From assembly GCF_014207185.1 (NCBI RefSeq), contig NZ_JACHCP010000006.1, forward strand, positions 310,001-374,000: a stretch of DNA of 64,000 nucleotides, written 5' to 3'. The translations under genes and the position numbers were made by a program. This DNA is from Rhodanobacter sp. A1T4 (GTDB taxonomy: Bacteria; Pseudomonadota; Gammaproteobacteria; Xanthomonadales; Rhodanobacteraceae). Within the stretch, counting starts at the first letter, position 1. Each line of letters begins with the position of its first letter. Shown here one piece after another: positions 17,930 to 27,117 of this stretch. A model generated the notes under the pieces. The model was not told the origin of the DNA, did not search any database, and saw only the letters and a list, made by a program, of their open reading frames with translations.

Positions 17930-18415
17930 ATGCGCAAGAAATGGGTAAGTGCGGCGACCGTCATTGCCGGTGCGGTGAGTATGGCCCATGGCCAAGCAAC
18001 GTCTGTAAAGTCGTCTGCCGTCGAGGCCTTCGGCAAGGGTGTGCAGATCTATACCTGCAAGGCAGCGGGTACCGACTATGCGTGGACGTTGAAAGCGCCC
18101 GAGGCAACGCTGAGCGACGTGAAAGGCAAGCTCATCGGCAAGCATTTCGCAGGCCCGACCTGGCAGGCCAACGATGGCAGCAGCGTGATGGGTGAGCCGC
18201 TGAATGTTTCGCCATCGCCGAACGCAGGCGCCATCCCATGGATCGTATTGCACGCGAAATCGCATGAAGGCGATGGCGTGATGGCGACCGTCGACTACGT
18301 GGTTCGTACGCGCACTGAAGGCGGCGTGGCGCCTTCCACGGGGTGCAACGCTGGGCGTATCGATGCAGAGGTGCGCGTGCCTTACAGCGCAATCTATCTG
18401 TTCTTCCGGCACTGA
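17930..18415 (+). CDS. DUF3455 secreted protein
   Basis: A 161-residue secreted protein starting at the ATG at 17930 with GGAGAG before it; the longer frame from 17684 lies inside the DUF922 gene and is rejected. The signal peptide is cut near AHGQA. The body shows GVQIYTCKAAGTDYAWTLKAPEA, HFAGPTWQANDGSSVMG and the PSTGCNAG Cys near the C-terminus, the signature of DUF3455, a family known mostly from fungi and soil bacteria and of unknown role. It follows the DUF922 gene closely. Confidence 0.82.
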   Translation: MRKKWVSAATVIAGAVSMAHGQATSVKSSAVEAFGKGVQIYTCKAAGTDYAWTLKAPEATLSDVKGKLIGKHFAGPTWQANDGSSVMGEPLNVSPSPNAGAIPWIVLHAKSHEGDGVMATVDYVVRTRTEGGVAPSTGCNAGRIDAEVRVPYSAIYLFFRH

Positions 18416-18619
18416 ACACAAGCATGCATCCCCGCCTCGACAGTGGCACTCGTGCTTTCGCTACTGTGCATCCGTCATTGCTGCCGTATCTGAAAGACGA
18501 AGGCCGACGGGACAAAGTATTCGCGAAATTTGTATGACATCAGTCGATGATGTGCGATGCGATCGGGTGTAGCGGTGCTGGGCTGAGTTGCGGATGGCGG
18601 CGCAGCAACCATTGGATGC

Positions 18620-20701
18620 TCAGGGGAATTTGATTGGCCATAGATATTTGCAACTCAGATCGCTCGGCGAGTGCACCATGATCCGATCATAAAAAGCTCC
18701 CTGAGCGGCGACGACCGCATTGACGTCTTCCGGCAGTAGCTGATGAGCCGCGACAGCTTTGTTCGCTGCGGCTTGCGTCTGTTCAATGAAGTCGGCTCTG
18801 GATTTATAGCGAACCGCGAGCGACGGACGCGGATCACCGGAAGATGCTCGTTCGGCTTCGGTACGGGCGAACGGCTGAAATGATCCCTCGAAGCGATCGA
18901 ATGCCCAGTCAAAGCCGGTGGCTGCGTTGCTGGGATTCCAGCCGGTATAGGTGCCAAGCGGAACGCTCACCTCGATCGGCCGCAAACCGGCGATATCGGT
19001 ACCGTCGGTATCCGGCTTTGGCACCAGCACCGAGTAAGGTTGGCCATGTTTGGGAGGCAGTCGATCAACGAGGCCCTGGCTGTCAAAACGAGCGCCGAAA
19101 TCGAGACGCTCTGGGACGAATGGATTACTTGGTGGTGTAAGGCCAATACCTTTGGGAAATATTTGCGCATATTGCATCGCCGTTACCAGCGTTCCGTTAG
19201 CCAGGGTCGGGTACGCATCGGCTGGTGGCGCTGATCCATTACGAACCCAGCGATCCAGATCAATCAATAGTGCCCGCAGGGTCGGTAGATCATCGATCGG
19301 ATCCGAGCAGTTGACAGTGCTTTCGCGAGTGGGACTCGGGGAGAGGAAGTGCTGTATTCCGGTGAGTAGATAGCGACGTGTGTTCGGGTCTTCCGAAACG
19401 TCAGCGCCACCGTCGGGTGTTGTTTGCAGCAGCGACGCCGAGCGACCCCAGAATTCGGTCGATTTGTTGACCAGAAAAAGCTTGGGAGCCTTGCCATTTG
19501 CGTCGCGCGCATGCGCCAGCAATGAGCCCGTTTTCCCGGTGATACTGTCGCGTTCGCGTGCCGTGGTGAACGGAAACAGATCAGTCGGGTAGTCACGATC
19601 CACCACCAGATTCGCGGCCCGCGTGGGAAAGGCGAACCGGTGATTGAAACTGCCTCTGCCGCTGCCTGCAACAAGGCTGAGAGCACCATCGAACACCAGC
19701 TTGTTCTGTTCGTCGACATCAAAACCGTCATAAAGCATTTGCGTGATGAGTCGGCCCGTTTGGCTGGCCCCGAACAGCAGCACGTGCCTGGGTGGTGGTA
19801 GGCCGGCGAAGGGATGTGTGCGAAACCATGACAGCAGGTCGCGAATGCTGGCCAATCCCGCACCGACGACGTAGGGATCGCGCGCGGTATAAGTCAGTTC
19901 GTAGATCAGTCCCGGTTTGAAGCCGCCTTTTAAGGCGATCTCAGTCGGCGGCTGTTTATCCGTCGTGGCTACGAAGTGCCACAAATCGCGACCGACAGCG
20001 ATGCGTGGGTCGTCAGGATGAGCACGCTGCGTCAGGACTGCACTGGCGTCGTCAGCGATCGCGGCAGCATAGGCACGCCCATCGATACCGACGAACGATG
20101 CCGTATCGGCAGGCTTTTCAACGGTAAATTCGTTGGCGACTTTCCCCGTGATGGTACGGCCGTGATCGGTTGCTGTGGGTGGTGTGAAAACCAGTGGATG
20201 GTCATCTGCATTCTCCGGCTTCACGTCCCATTGCCAGGCGGATGCCAGTACCGTGAATCCGTTACGCTGCAGAAATCCGGTATCAACAAAGGGCGGTTTC
20301 TTGTTCAAGTCCAAACCAAAGTTGAAACTGTCAGTGACTTGATGGCCGCGATTGTTGACGTCGTATAACAGGGTGGAATCGATCGCTTTGGTCGGTCTTA
20401 CCAACACGAAATCTGCCGAGAACTCAACAAGGCCTTCATGATCGCGCGGGGCGTATTTGAGGTCGACGATGCGGCTGTTCGCCTTGCTGTTAGGATCGAG
20501 CTTGAACCATGCGTGCCCGTGAATCTCTTCGTAAGTTCCTATGCCTGGAAAAATCTTGCCATGTTGAAACGGCTTGCGTTCGGTCACATCGACATGGTCT
20601 ACCCCAGCCCGTGCGAGATACGGCACGCTGAGCGCGATTAACGCGAACCCACACACCCAGGTCCAACGGACTATGTGCAGCGTCTTGGCCGTTCCATTCA
20701 C
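18620..20701 (-). CDS. Large secreted alpha/beta hydrolase (Abhydrolase_10 family)
   Basis: A 693-residue protein with a signal peptide (residues about 14-32, WVCGFALIALSVPYLARA). It belongs to the alpha/beta hydrolase domain family of large bacterial proteins of unknown substrate. The nucleophile elbow is GASQTGR (near residue 315), preceded by the RDLLSWFRTHPFAG helix, and the family-typical block LYDVNNRGHQ is near 115. A His in the C-terminal half would complete the triad but I cannot assign it surely. It stands alone between the DUF3455 gene and kup. Confidence 0.8.
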   Translation of the reverse strand: MNGTAKTLHIVRWTWVCGFALIALSVPYLARAGVDHVDVTERKPFQHGKIFPGIGTYEEIHGHAWFKLDPNSKANSRIVDLKYAPRDHEGLVEFSADFVLVRPTKAIDSTLLYDVNNRGHQVTDSFNFGLDLNKKPPFVDTGFLQRNGFTVLASAWQWDVKPENADDHPLVFTPPTATDHGRTITGKVANEFTVEKPADTASFVGIDGRAYAAAIADDASAVLTQRAHPDDPRIAVGRDLWHFVATTDKQPPTEIALKGGFKPGLIYELTYTARDPYVVGAGLASIRDLLSWFRTHPFAGLPPPRHVLLFGASQTGRLITQMLYDGFDVDEQNKLVFDGALSLVAGSGRGSFNHRFAFPTRAANLVVDRDYPTDLFPFTTARERDSITGKTGSLLAHARDANGKAPKLFLVNKSTEFWGRSASLLQTTPDGGADVSEDPNTRRYLLTGIQHFLSPSPTRESTVNCSDPIDDLPTLRALLIDLDRWVRNGSAPPADAYPTLANGTLVTAMQYAQIFPKGIGLTPPSNPFVPERLDFGARFDSQGLVDRLPPKHGQPYSVLVPKPDTDGTDIAGLRPIEVSVPLGTYTGWNPSNAATGFDWAFDRFEGSFQPFARTEAERASSGDPRPSLAVRYKSRADFIEQTQAAANKAVAAHQLLPEDVNAVVAAQGAFYDRIMVHSPSDLSCKYLWPIKFP

Positions 20702-20888
20702 AGATATTCTCCGAAGGCGGTGCAGGTAATGACTCGGAAGAGTAACGCAGTGATGCCGTATGCGCTGCCCCGTTTTGATGGCGCCGCTATCACGCGTTGA
20801 TGGCGACTATGGACAATTGTCGCGATCGACATAAAGTCCACAGGCGATCCTCAGAACTGCCCACCATCGACCAAGAAGAGCATCCATC

Positions 20889-22790
20889 TTGAATAGCCCG
20901 CCGAAGCCGCACGAGTCCGACAAGCCGCAGTCGATATCCACCGCGCTGGTGATGAGCGCGCTAGGCGTGGTGTTCGGGGACATCGCGACCAGTCCACTGT
21001 ATGCGCTGCAGGCGGCGTTCGACTCGCATGGCGTGGCGGCGACTCGCGACAACGTGCTGGGTCTTTTGTCGCTGGTGTTTTGGGCGCTGATTATCGTGGT
21101 GTCGTGCAAGTACGTGGCCTTCATCATGCGTGCGAACAACAACGGTGAGGGCGGCATCATGTCGCTGACGGCGCTGACGCGTGATGTTTGCGCGGACAAG
21201 ATTCCACGTCGCCTGCTGATGGTCGCGCTCGGCCTTGGGCTGATCGGCGCGGCGCTGTTTTTCGGCGATGCTGTGATCACGCCAGCGGTATCGGTGCTCT
21301 CCGCGGTGGAGGGACTGCAACTGGCTGCACCTGCGCTCAAGGCATGGGTGCTTCCGATCAGCGTGGTGATTCTGCTCGGTCTGTTTTTCGTGCAACGGTT
21401 CGGGTCCGCTCATGTTGGCAAGGTATTCGGGCCGGTGATGGGACTTTGGTTGCTGGTAATCGCGGTGCTCGGCGTCTATCGGTTGATCGACCGACCCGAT
21501 GTGCTCATGGCGATCGATCCGATGTATGCGTTGCATTACTTCGGGCAGAACGGCTTTCGCGGATTTGAAACGCTGGGCGCGGTGATTCTGGTGCTCACCG
21601 GTGCGGAGGCGCTATATGCGGATATGGGCCACTTCGGCGCAGGCTCGATTCGCGTGGCGTGGTTTGCGTGGGCGCTGCCGTGTTTGCTGTTGAGCTACTT
21701 CGGGCAGGGCGCGTTTTTGCTGGGTTCGCCAGCGGCGGCAGTGATGCCGTTCTATCGCATGGTGCCGCATGTGCTGCTGTATCCGATGATCGTGCTGGCC
21801 GCGATGGCGACGGTGATTGCCTCGCAGGCAGTGATTGCCGGTGCGTTCTCGATGGCGCGCCAGGCCATGCTGCTGGGTTACCTGCCGCGCATGAGCGTGG
21901 AGCACACCTCGCATCATGTGGAAGGGCAGGTCTATCTGCCCGGCATCAACCTGATGTTGTTGATACTGGTGATGGCGGCGGTGCTGATCTTCCGTTCTTC
22001 CGATGCGCTGGCGTCGGCATATGGCATTGCCGTCAGCGGTACGATGCTCGCCACCACGGTGCTGGCGTTGCTTTACGCGCGTTTCGGATGGCATTGGCGT
22101 TACGTGGCGTTGATTCCGCTGGGTCTGGTGTTGATCACCATCGATAGCGCTTTTTTCGGCGCGAACATTCTCAAGATCCGTTCGGGTGGCTGGTTTCCAC
22201 TGCTGCTGGGCGCAATGATGTATCTGCTGATGTCGACGTGGTATCGCGGCCGGCGCATTCTGATAAGTCACCTTAGCCGCGACGGCCTGGAGCTCAAGAG
22301 TTTCGTTACCAGCATCATGGCGCATCCACCTCATCGCATCGAAGGCACGGCAGTGTTTTTAACGGCGCGGAGCACAGGTGTGCCGGTTGCGTTGCTGCAT
22401 AATCTCAAACACAACCAGGTTCTTCATCGCACCAACATCGTGTTGACTCTGGAGTTCGCCAATGTGCCGTTTGTGCGAACCAGGGATCGTATCCATCAGG
22501 TCGAACTCGGTGAGGGTTTTCATCAGGTGAATCTGCGCTTCGGCTTCGCGGAGGACACTCACGTGCCTGAGGCCCTGAGCGGCATGGAGATCGATGGCGT
22601 CGCTGTCAATCCCGAACAGTTCACCTATTTTGCCAGCCGCGAAAATATCGTCGCTTCGCGGATGCGCGGCATATCATTGTGGCGCGCGCACTTGTTTGCA
22701 CTGATGGCACGCAACGCCCTGCCGGCGACCACGCACTTCGGGTTGCCCGACAACCGCATGGTGGAGATCGGCATGCGTGTTGATGTGTAA
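20889..22790 (+). CDS. kup: Kup-type low-affinity potassium transporter
   Basis: Inner-membrane K+/H+ symporter, 633 residues. The frame opens at a TTG at 20889 behind AAGAAGAG; no ATG precedes the conserved first helix, so TTG is the best start. Visible motifs are ALGVVFGDIATSPLYAL (residues 23-39), RANNNGEGGIMSL, FFGDAVITPAVSVLSAVEG and LTGAEALYADMGHFG, with about 12 hydrophobic helices and the cytoplasmic C-terminal domain ending LPDNRMVEIGMRVDV. It is full length. No other potassium genes are adjacent. Confidence 0.96.
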   Translation: MNSPPKPHESDKPQSISTALVMSALGVVFGDIATSPLYALQAAFDSHGVAATRDNVLGLLSLVFWALIIVVSCKYVAFIMRANNNGEGGIMSLTALTRDVCADKIPRRLLMVALGLGLIGAALFFGDAVITPAVSVLSAVEGLQLAAPALKAWVLPISVVILLGLFFVQRFGSAHVGKVFGPVMGLWLLVIAVLGVYRLIDRPDVLMAIDPMYALHYFGQNGFRGFETLGAVILVLTGAEALYADMGHFGAGSIRVAWFAWALPCLLLSYFGQGAFLLGSPAAAVMPFYRMVPHVLLYPMIVLAAMATVIASQAVIAGAFSMARQAMLLGYLPRMSVEHTSHHVEGQVYLPGINLMLLILVMAAVLIFRSSDALASAYGIAVSGTMLATTVLALLYARFGWHWRYVALIPLGLVLITIDSAFFGANILKIRSGGWFPLLLGAMMYLLMSTWYRGRRILISHLSRDGLELKSFVTSIMAHPPHRIEGTAVFLTARSTGVPVALLHNLKHNQVLHRTNIVLTLEFANVPFVRTRDRIHQVELGEGFHQVNLRFGFAEDTHVPEALSGMEIDGVAVNPEQFTYFASRENIVASRMRGISLWRAHLFALMARNALPATTHFGLPDNRMVEIGMRVDV

Positions 22791-22813
22791 GGCCAGATCG
22801 CGTGTGGATCTTG

Positions 22814-23188
22814 CTATTGGGTGACTGTCGCGCGAAGCCTTGCTGATGCTGTGGCGCGGGGCTTTCTCGTAGTAACGGTCTTGCCGGTGGTGCAGTTGCC
22901 ATCGGACTGGCTGCAGCAATGGTCGGTGAGATAGCTGATCAGATCGTTCATCGTGGTAATCACTGGCGAGTAGTAAATAAACCGCCCCTCTTGCCGACTC
23001 GCAACTAGCCCCGCATGCGATAGCTCCTTCAGATGGAAAGACAGCGTGGCGTTAGCCAACCCTAGCTTCTGCGCGATTACGCTGGCGGCCAGACCATCGG
23101 GAGCGTGCTCGATCAGCAGGCGATAGACCGCCAGTCGCGACTCCTGCGCCAGCGCGGAAAGGATGTTGACGGCCTGTTTGCTCTGCAT
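22814..23188 (-). CDS. arsR: ArsR-family metalloregulator
   Basis: Winged-helix repressor, 124 residues from the ATG at 23188; the frame extends to a TTG at 23227, but that extension overlaps the likely ribosome binding site. Features are LSALAQESRLAVYRLLIEHAP, the recognition helix NATLSFHLKELSHAGL and the wing RQEGRFIYYSP. The usual ELCVCDL metal site in helix 3 is absent (here APDGLAASVIAQKL). Instead Cys residues sit in the C-terminal DHCCSQSDGNC stretch, which could form the As(III) site, as in ArsR variants whose thiols lie outside helix 3. It diverges from arsH-arsC, which it probably controls. Confidence 0.88.
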   Translation of the reverse strand: MQSKQAVNILSALAQESRLAVYRLLIEHAPDGLAASVIAQKLGLANATLSFHLKELSHAGLVASRQEGRFIYYSPVITTMNDLISYLTDHCCSQSDGNCTTGKTVTTRKPRATASARLRATVTQ

Positions 23189-23252
23189 GGTGATGGCGGT
23201 AACTCCTCTGCAGTTGGTTGGTTGCAAGAATCACTGTATAGGCTTGGTCTCT

Positions 23253-23263
23253 ATTGAATCAAT
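23253..23263. promoter_or_regulatory. Candidate ArsR operator (near arsR)
   Basis: Perfect short dyad ATTGA-A-TCAAT in the arsR/arsH intergenic region, 65 bases upstream of the arsR start. Position and AT-richness fit an ArsR site; it is not proven. Confidence 0.4.
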
Positions 23264-23394
23264 GATTGGCATCCGTGCTGCCGTCCGGCATGTGCCCCAT
23301 TGCTTCCAACCGGCTGGACAGTGTCAAGCGGTCCAGCGCGGCGATGTTGAGATTCAGCATGTGCGAGATTCGGTGAGTGCTGGGAAAACTATGT

Positions 23395-23422
23395 AATTCG
23401 ATATTTCCATAATGATAGAATT
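23395..23422. promoter_or_regulatory. Candidate ArsR operator (near arsH)
   Basis: Arms AATTC and GAATT enclose an AT-rich spacer (GATATTTCCATAATGATA), 32 bases upstream of arsH. ArsR sites are often AT-rich imperfect dyads of about this size. Confidence 0.4.
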
Positions 23423-23454
23423 GTTGAATCGGAGCAACGGTATCGAATTCACCC

Positions 23455-24219
23455 ATGACCAATCCATTCATGACGATTGATGATTTGCCGAACATCGTGG
23501 CCGATGCGCTGGACCTTCCCAGCAACGTCAAGCTAGGCCTGCCCGAAGGCGCAGACCATCCGCCGCGTATCCTGATTCTTTACGGATCGCTGCGGCCGCA
23601 GTCGTTCAGTCGCAAGCTGGCGCTGGAGGCGGAACGCATTCTGCGGCGACTGGGTGCCGAAACACGCGTGTTCGATCCGCATGATCTGCCCATGCTGGAC
23701 AGCGTGGCGAATGATCATTCCAAGGTTCGCGAACTACGTGAGCTGTCGCTGTGGTCGGAAGGGCAGGTATGGGTAAGTCCGGAACGCCACGGTGCGGTGA
23801 CCGGTATGTTCAAGAACCAGATCGACTGGCTACCGCTGGAGGACGGCAGCGTGAGGCCGACACAGGGGCGTACGCTGGCAGTAATGCAGGTCTGCGGTGG
23901 CTCCCAGTCGTTCAACGTGGTTAATGCGCTGCGCCTGCTCGGCCGCTGGATGCGCATGGTGACCATTCCCAACCAGTCCTCGGTTGCCAAGGCCTGGCAG
24001 GAGTTCGATGATGCCGGCCGCATGAAGCCCTCGCCTTATTACGACCGCGTGGTGGATGTGATGGAAGAGCTGTTCAAGTTCACCCTGATGGTACGTGAGC
24101 GTAGCGATTACCTGGTCGATCGCTACAGCGAACGCAAGGGCGCGGTCGAGGCGGGCGTGCTGTCGCAAGCGGCAGGTGTGGTATCTGCCATCAAAACACC
24201 AATTCGCGGAGAGACGTGA
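23455..24219 (+). CDS. arsH: ArsH, NADPH-dependent organoarsenical oxidase/FMN reductase
   Basis: Flavodoxin-like FMN enzyme of 254 residues, which oxidises trivalent organoarsenicals in characterised members. The FMN-binding motif [20 protein letters not shown] is at residues 42-61, followed by [31 protein letters not shown] and [16 protein letters not shown], all hallmark ArsH blocks. The ATG at 23455 has only a distant ribosome binding site; a second ATG at 23470 is possible. The stop overlaps the arsC start by one base, so the two are co-transcribed. Confidence 0.95.
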   Translation: MTNPFMTIDDLPNIVADALDLPSNVKLGLPEGADHPPRILILYGSLRPQSFSRKLALEAERILRRLGAETRVFDPHDLPMLDSVANDHSKVRELRELSLWSEGQVWVSPERHGAVTGMFKNQIDWLPLEDGSVRPTQGRTLAVMQVCGGSQSFNVVNALRLLGRWMRMVTIPNQSSVAKAWQEFDDAGRMKPSPYYDRVVDVMEELFKFTLMVRERSDYLVDRYSERKGAVEAGVLSQAAGVVSAIKTPIRGET

Positions 24220-24638
24220 TGCAGAACCTGATCGCCACTATCTATCACAACCCTGCCTGCGGCACGTCGCGCAACACGCTGGAGTTGATCCGGCATGCGG
24301 GCATTGAGCCCACGATCGTTGAATATCTGAAGCATCCGCCCAGCCGTTCGCTGCTTATCAAGCTGATCGCGGATGCAGGTCTGGTGCCACGTGCTGCGCT
24401 GCGTGAAAAAGGCACGCCGTATGCCGAGCTGGGTCTGGCTGCTCCCGACCCCAGCGACGACGCACTGCTCGATGCAATGATCGCGCATCCGATCCTGATC
24501 AACCGGCCGTTCGTGGTGACGCCTCTCGGTACGCGGCTTTGCAGGCCATCCGAAGCAGTGATCGATATTCTTCCGGTGTTCGCCAGGCCTTTCATCAAGG
24601 AAGATGGCGAGGTTGTTGCGCCACGCGGATTAGAGTGA
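24219..24638 (+). CDS. arsC: Arsenate reductase (glutaredoxin-dependent, ArsC/Spx fold)
   Basis: Reduces arsenate to arsenite using glutathione and glutaredoxin. 139 residues from the ATG at 24219, which has GGAGA seven bases upstream and overlaps the arsH stop (TGATG). The catalytic Cys is in YHNPACGTSRNTLELIR (about residue 14). The Arg residues expected for the family are in the conserved RPFVVTPLGTRLCRPSEAV. There is no arsenite efflux gene (arsB or ACR3) beside it, so product arsenite must leave by a pump encoded elsewhere. Confidence 0.94.
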   Translation: MQNLIATIYHNPACGTSRNTLELIRHAGIEPTIVEYLKHPPSRSLLIKLIADAGLVPRAALREKGTPYAELGLAAPDPSDDALLDAMIAHPILINRPFVVTPLGTRLCRPSEAVIDILPVFARPFIKEDGEVVAPRGLE

Positions 24639-24737
24639 AAACACTGACGCTCATCATCTGATCGACAATCGAAGCAGTCATTTTGGATTCACTGCGTGAC
24701 GGTGAGCATTGGCATTCCGGAATCTTGAGGATGCTGC

Positions 24738-25280
24738 TTGATCATTGCACTCGCCATGGCCGCATTTGCCGGCGCGACAGCTTTGCCGGCGTCGTCGGGC
24801 TCGGCCTTGCTCGACTGCATCACATCCCAGGTAGCGATCAAGTTCGATAGCGAAGGCGGAATTTTTTCCGGCATGTCGCAGTCCGGAACGTTGCTGGTAG
24901 TGCGGAATATCAGCACCAGCGCCTGCCGAATGCCGGCGCTGCCCATGTTGCATTTCGAAGATGCTGCACACCACTTGCTGTCGATCGTGCGACAGGTACC
25001 CAAGGGCATGCATCCCGGTCCTGTCCTGCTACCGGTGAGTATTGCGCCTGGCGCAGAAGCTACCGCCGAACTGCACTGGGTATCCGGTGATGTCTACGAC
25101 GGTCATAACTGCGTCTCGCCCACGACGGCCGTCGTGCAGGTTGGAACCGATACATATCGCCAGCCTTTTTCCAACCAGTTCTGTTCAGCGGTCAACACAC
25201 CCGCAACGTTCACCCAGGCGTGGTTGAAAACCGATGCCGTCGTGACGCCATCCGATGGCAGGCCTGCGGTGGCAAAGTAG
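24738..25280 (+). CDS. Secreted DUF4232 protein
   Basis: A 180-residue secreted protein. The frame opens at a TTG at 24738 with GAGG eight bases upstream, giving a short signal peptide (MIIALAMAAFAGATALPASSGSA). The body has GGIFSGMSQSGTLLVVRNISTSACRMPALPMLHF and a second Cys pair (HNCVSP, NQFCSA), the layout of the DUF4232 immunoglobulin-like family, of unknown function. It lies 100 bases after arsC on the same strand but is probably unrelated to arsenic. Confidence 0.75.
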   Translation: MIIALAMAAFAGATALPASSGSALLDCITSQVAIKFDSEGGIFSGMSQSGTLLVVRNISTSACRMPALPMLHFEDAAHHLLSIVRQVPKGMHPGPVLLPVSIAPGAEATAELHWVSGDVYDGHNCVSPTTAVVQVGTDTYRQPFSNQFCSAVNTPATFTQAWLKTDAVVTPSDGRPAVAK

Positions 25281-25360
25281 GCAATCGATTGGCACAACAG
25301 TCTCGTGAATACAGGCAGCATGACTCATCCACAGGTCGCGAACAAAACGGCTGCATTCGC

Positions 25361-25927
25361 TCACTGCGAGAAGTCGAGATTTACCGGAGCATCGGGGATT
25401 TGTGCAGTGGTGTCGGTGACCGGAACATTGTTATCGACGATGTCCAGTTGAAAGCTGTCGCCCCACACTTCACCTTTGCTTACGAGGAAAAAGCCGAAAG
25501 CGATATCTTTCGCATCAACAGGCACATCGAGCACGATCTCGCAGCGACGCCAAGGCTGGTCACCCTGTAGTACGCGCTGCTCCATGTTGTCGAAGCCTAG
25601 GTTTTTCCCGGCAGTGTCGCCGTCAATGCGCATCCACATCTGCCCTTTGCCAGCATCATTGGTACGCAGGTAACCTGATAAACGAACGCGTTTTCCCCGA
25701 TAGTGGCCTGCTTTGATGATTTGCATCAACCCGCCGAATCCATCGCTGTTCGTCTTGGCGTGGATGAAAGCGTTATGGCTGCCCGGTCTGCGTGTACCCG
25801 GTTCGCTGCCAAAGATGAAGTCGGCAGACTGCGACCCTGTGACGAACCATCCCTTGGGCACATTTGCATAACTGTTGCCGGCGAGCAGGCAACCGATGCC
25901 GAAGGCGATGGTGAGGGTTTTCTTCAT
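25361..25927 (-). CDS. Secreted jelly-roll protein in a sigma-factor operon
   Basis: A 188-residue protein with a clear signal peptide (MKKTLTIAFGIGCLLAGNSYA). The mature part is one beta-sandwich: GKRVRLSGYLRTNDAGKGQMWMRIDG, then GFDNMEQRVLQG and EIVLDVPVDAKDIAFGFFLVSKGEVWGDSF. This pattern is also seen in C-terminal carbohydrate-binding-like domains of Bacteroidetes erythromycin-esterase-type proteins; here it stands alone. The ATG follows GGAGAA. It lies 30 bases after the anti-sigma gene, so it is the third gene of the ECF operon and is likely its effector or target. Binding partner is unknown. Confidence 0.7.
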   Translation of the reverse strand: MKKTLTIAFGIGCLLAGNSYANVPKGWFVTGSQSADFIFGSEPGTRRPGSHNAFIHAKTNSDGFGGLMQIIKAGHYRGKRVRLSGYLRTNDAGKGQMWMRIDGDTAGKNLGFDNMEQRVLQGDQPWRRCEIVLDVPVDAKDIAFGFFLVSKGEVWGDSFQLDIVDNNVPVTDTTAQIPDAPVNLDFSQ

Positions 25928-25957
25928 GTGGTTCTCCTGGAATATGGGTCTGGTTGC

Positions 25958-26314
25958 TCAATGGGATGGCGTGTTTTGCATCAACAGATAGCGCGCTGTG
26001 GGCGAGCGTGGTGGTGCGGTATCCATGCTCAGAAGGTAGGCGCGTGTGCGGCCGTCGAGATATCCCGGCGTAGCGTCATCAAGGGAGAGCCGCGCCGTTG
26101 GTGACGGACGCGATGCCGTTTGATGTCCCGCCAGCCATAAAACGGCGGCGGCGGCGATGGTGGCGGCAAACCATGTCCAGCGCTGATTCCGGTGACGGGC
26201 GCTGCTTGCACTTTCGGCAAGCTGGAGCATCCGCGCATTGACGTCAGGTCGTGGCGCCTCACGGGCTGCTTTGCGATAGAGCGCAACAAGATCGTCCATC
26301 GATTCGTCATTCAT
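25958..26314 (-). CDS. Probable membrane anti-sigma factor
   Basis: A 118-residue protein with a soluble N-terminal helix region (MDDLVALYRKAAREAPRPDVNARML), one membrane segment (about residues 47-63, WFAATIAAAAVLWLAGH) and a short periplasmic tail. The start is the ATG at 26314, with GGAGG seven bases before; it overlaps the sigma-factor stop by 4 bases (ATGA). The size, topology and coupling are those of a short anti-sigma factor, but I see no zinc-binding HxxxCxxC motif, so this role is inferred from context. Confidence 0.7.
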   Translation of the reverse strand: MNDESMDDLVALYRKAAREAPRPDVNARMLQLAESASSARHRNQRWTWFAATIAAAAVLWLAGHQTASRPSPTARLSLDDATPGYLDGRTRAYLLSMDTAPPRSPTARYLLMQNTPSH

Positions 26315-26994
26315 CGCCAAACCTCCAGCGCATCACGCAGTCGTCGCTGGGCATAACGCAATCGACTCTTGACCGTCTCGCGCGACACCTGTGTCGCCAT
26401 CGTGATGTCATCGAGACTGAGGTCGCCGTCTGCCTTCATGAGGAAGGCTTCCCGCTGCGGCAGTGGAAGATTCCTGATCGCTTCGAGCAGAGCTAGACCC
26501 ATCTCGTCGTTGTGGACGAGTCGTTCGGGCGTGTGTGCAGCGACGGCTGGGCGTTGTTCGAAATCCCGGTCATCGTCGCTATGACTCTGCCAGTCGGGCG
26601 CATGCCGGCTGAGCGTGCGCCAACGATCGGCTGCACGACGATGGGCAATGGAAAACAACCAGGCGGCAAAAGGAGCGCTGGGTTCGTAGCGATCCTTGCC
26701 GCGAATGACGGCGACCCAGACCTCCTGAAATACCTCTTCGGCTTCGGTGGAACGATCGGCAAGTCGCAGCAGGTAGCGATGCAGTTTTTCGCGGTAACGA
26801 AGATAGAGCATCTGAAACGCCTGGTTATCGCCTCGCCGATATCGAGCCATGCAGTCTTCGTCAGTGACATGGTGAGTTTCGGCATTTGGTGTTTCAGACG
26901 AGCCGGCCTGCTTGTGCCACGGCAGCTGCATCTGCAGAAAGGCAAACGTATCGACGACAGTCCGGTCGTTTGGCATGGTTGGGGTGCTGAACAT
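26311..26994 (-). CDS. ECF-type RNA polymerase sigma factor
   Basis: Extracytoplasmic-function sigma factor, 227 residues with an unusually long N-terminal stretch (about 45 residues) before region 2; a start at the Met at 26976 is also possible. Region 2 shows DEDCMARYRRGDNQAFQMLYLRYREKLHRYLLRL, then STEAEEVFQEVWVAVI and PFAAWLFSIAHRRAADRWR. Region 4 has LPLPQREAFLMKADGDLSLDDITMATQVSRETVKSRLRYA. It is the first gene of a three-gene leftward operon with the putative anti-sigma and a secreted protein, and probably directs its own operon. Confidence 0.92.
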   Translation of the reverse strand: MFSTPTMPNDRTVVDTFAFLQMQLPWHKQAGSSETPNAETHHVTDEDCMARYRRGDNQAFQMLYLRYREKLHRYLLRLADRSTEAEEVFQEVWVAVIRGKDRYEPSAPFAAWLFSIAHRRAADRWRTLSRHAPDWQSHSDDDRDFEQRPAVAAHTPERLVHNDEMGLALLEAIRNLPLPQREAFLMKADGDLSLDDITMATQVSRETVKSRLRYAQRRLRDALEVWR

Positions 26995-27117
26995 GGGACT
27001 CCGATCCCGTGGTGATAACAGATAATCGCTGCAAACCCGTCAGTGGGGTTAAAAGTCGGCATTTGCCAACATGCTCTGGCAGAATTGATGGACCTGCATC
27101 GCTGGGACATCTGTGGA

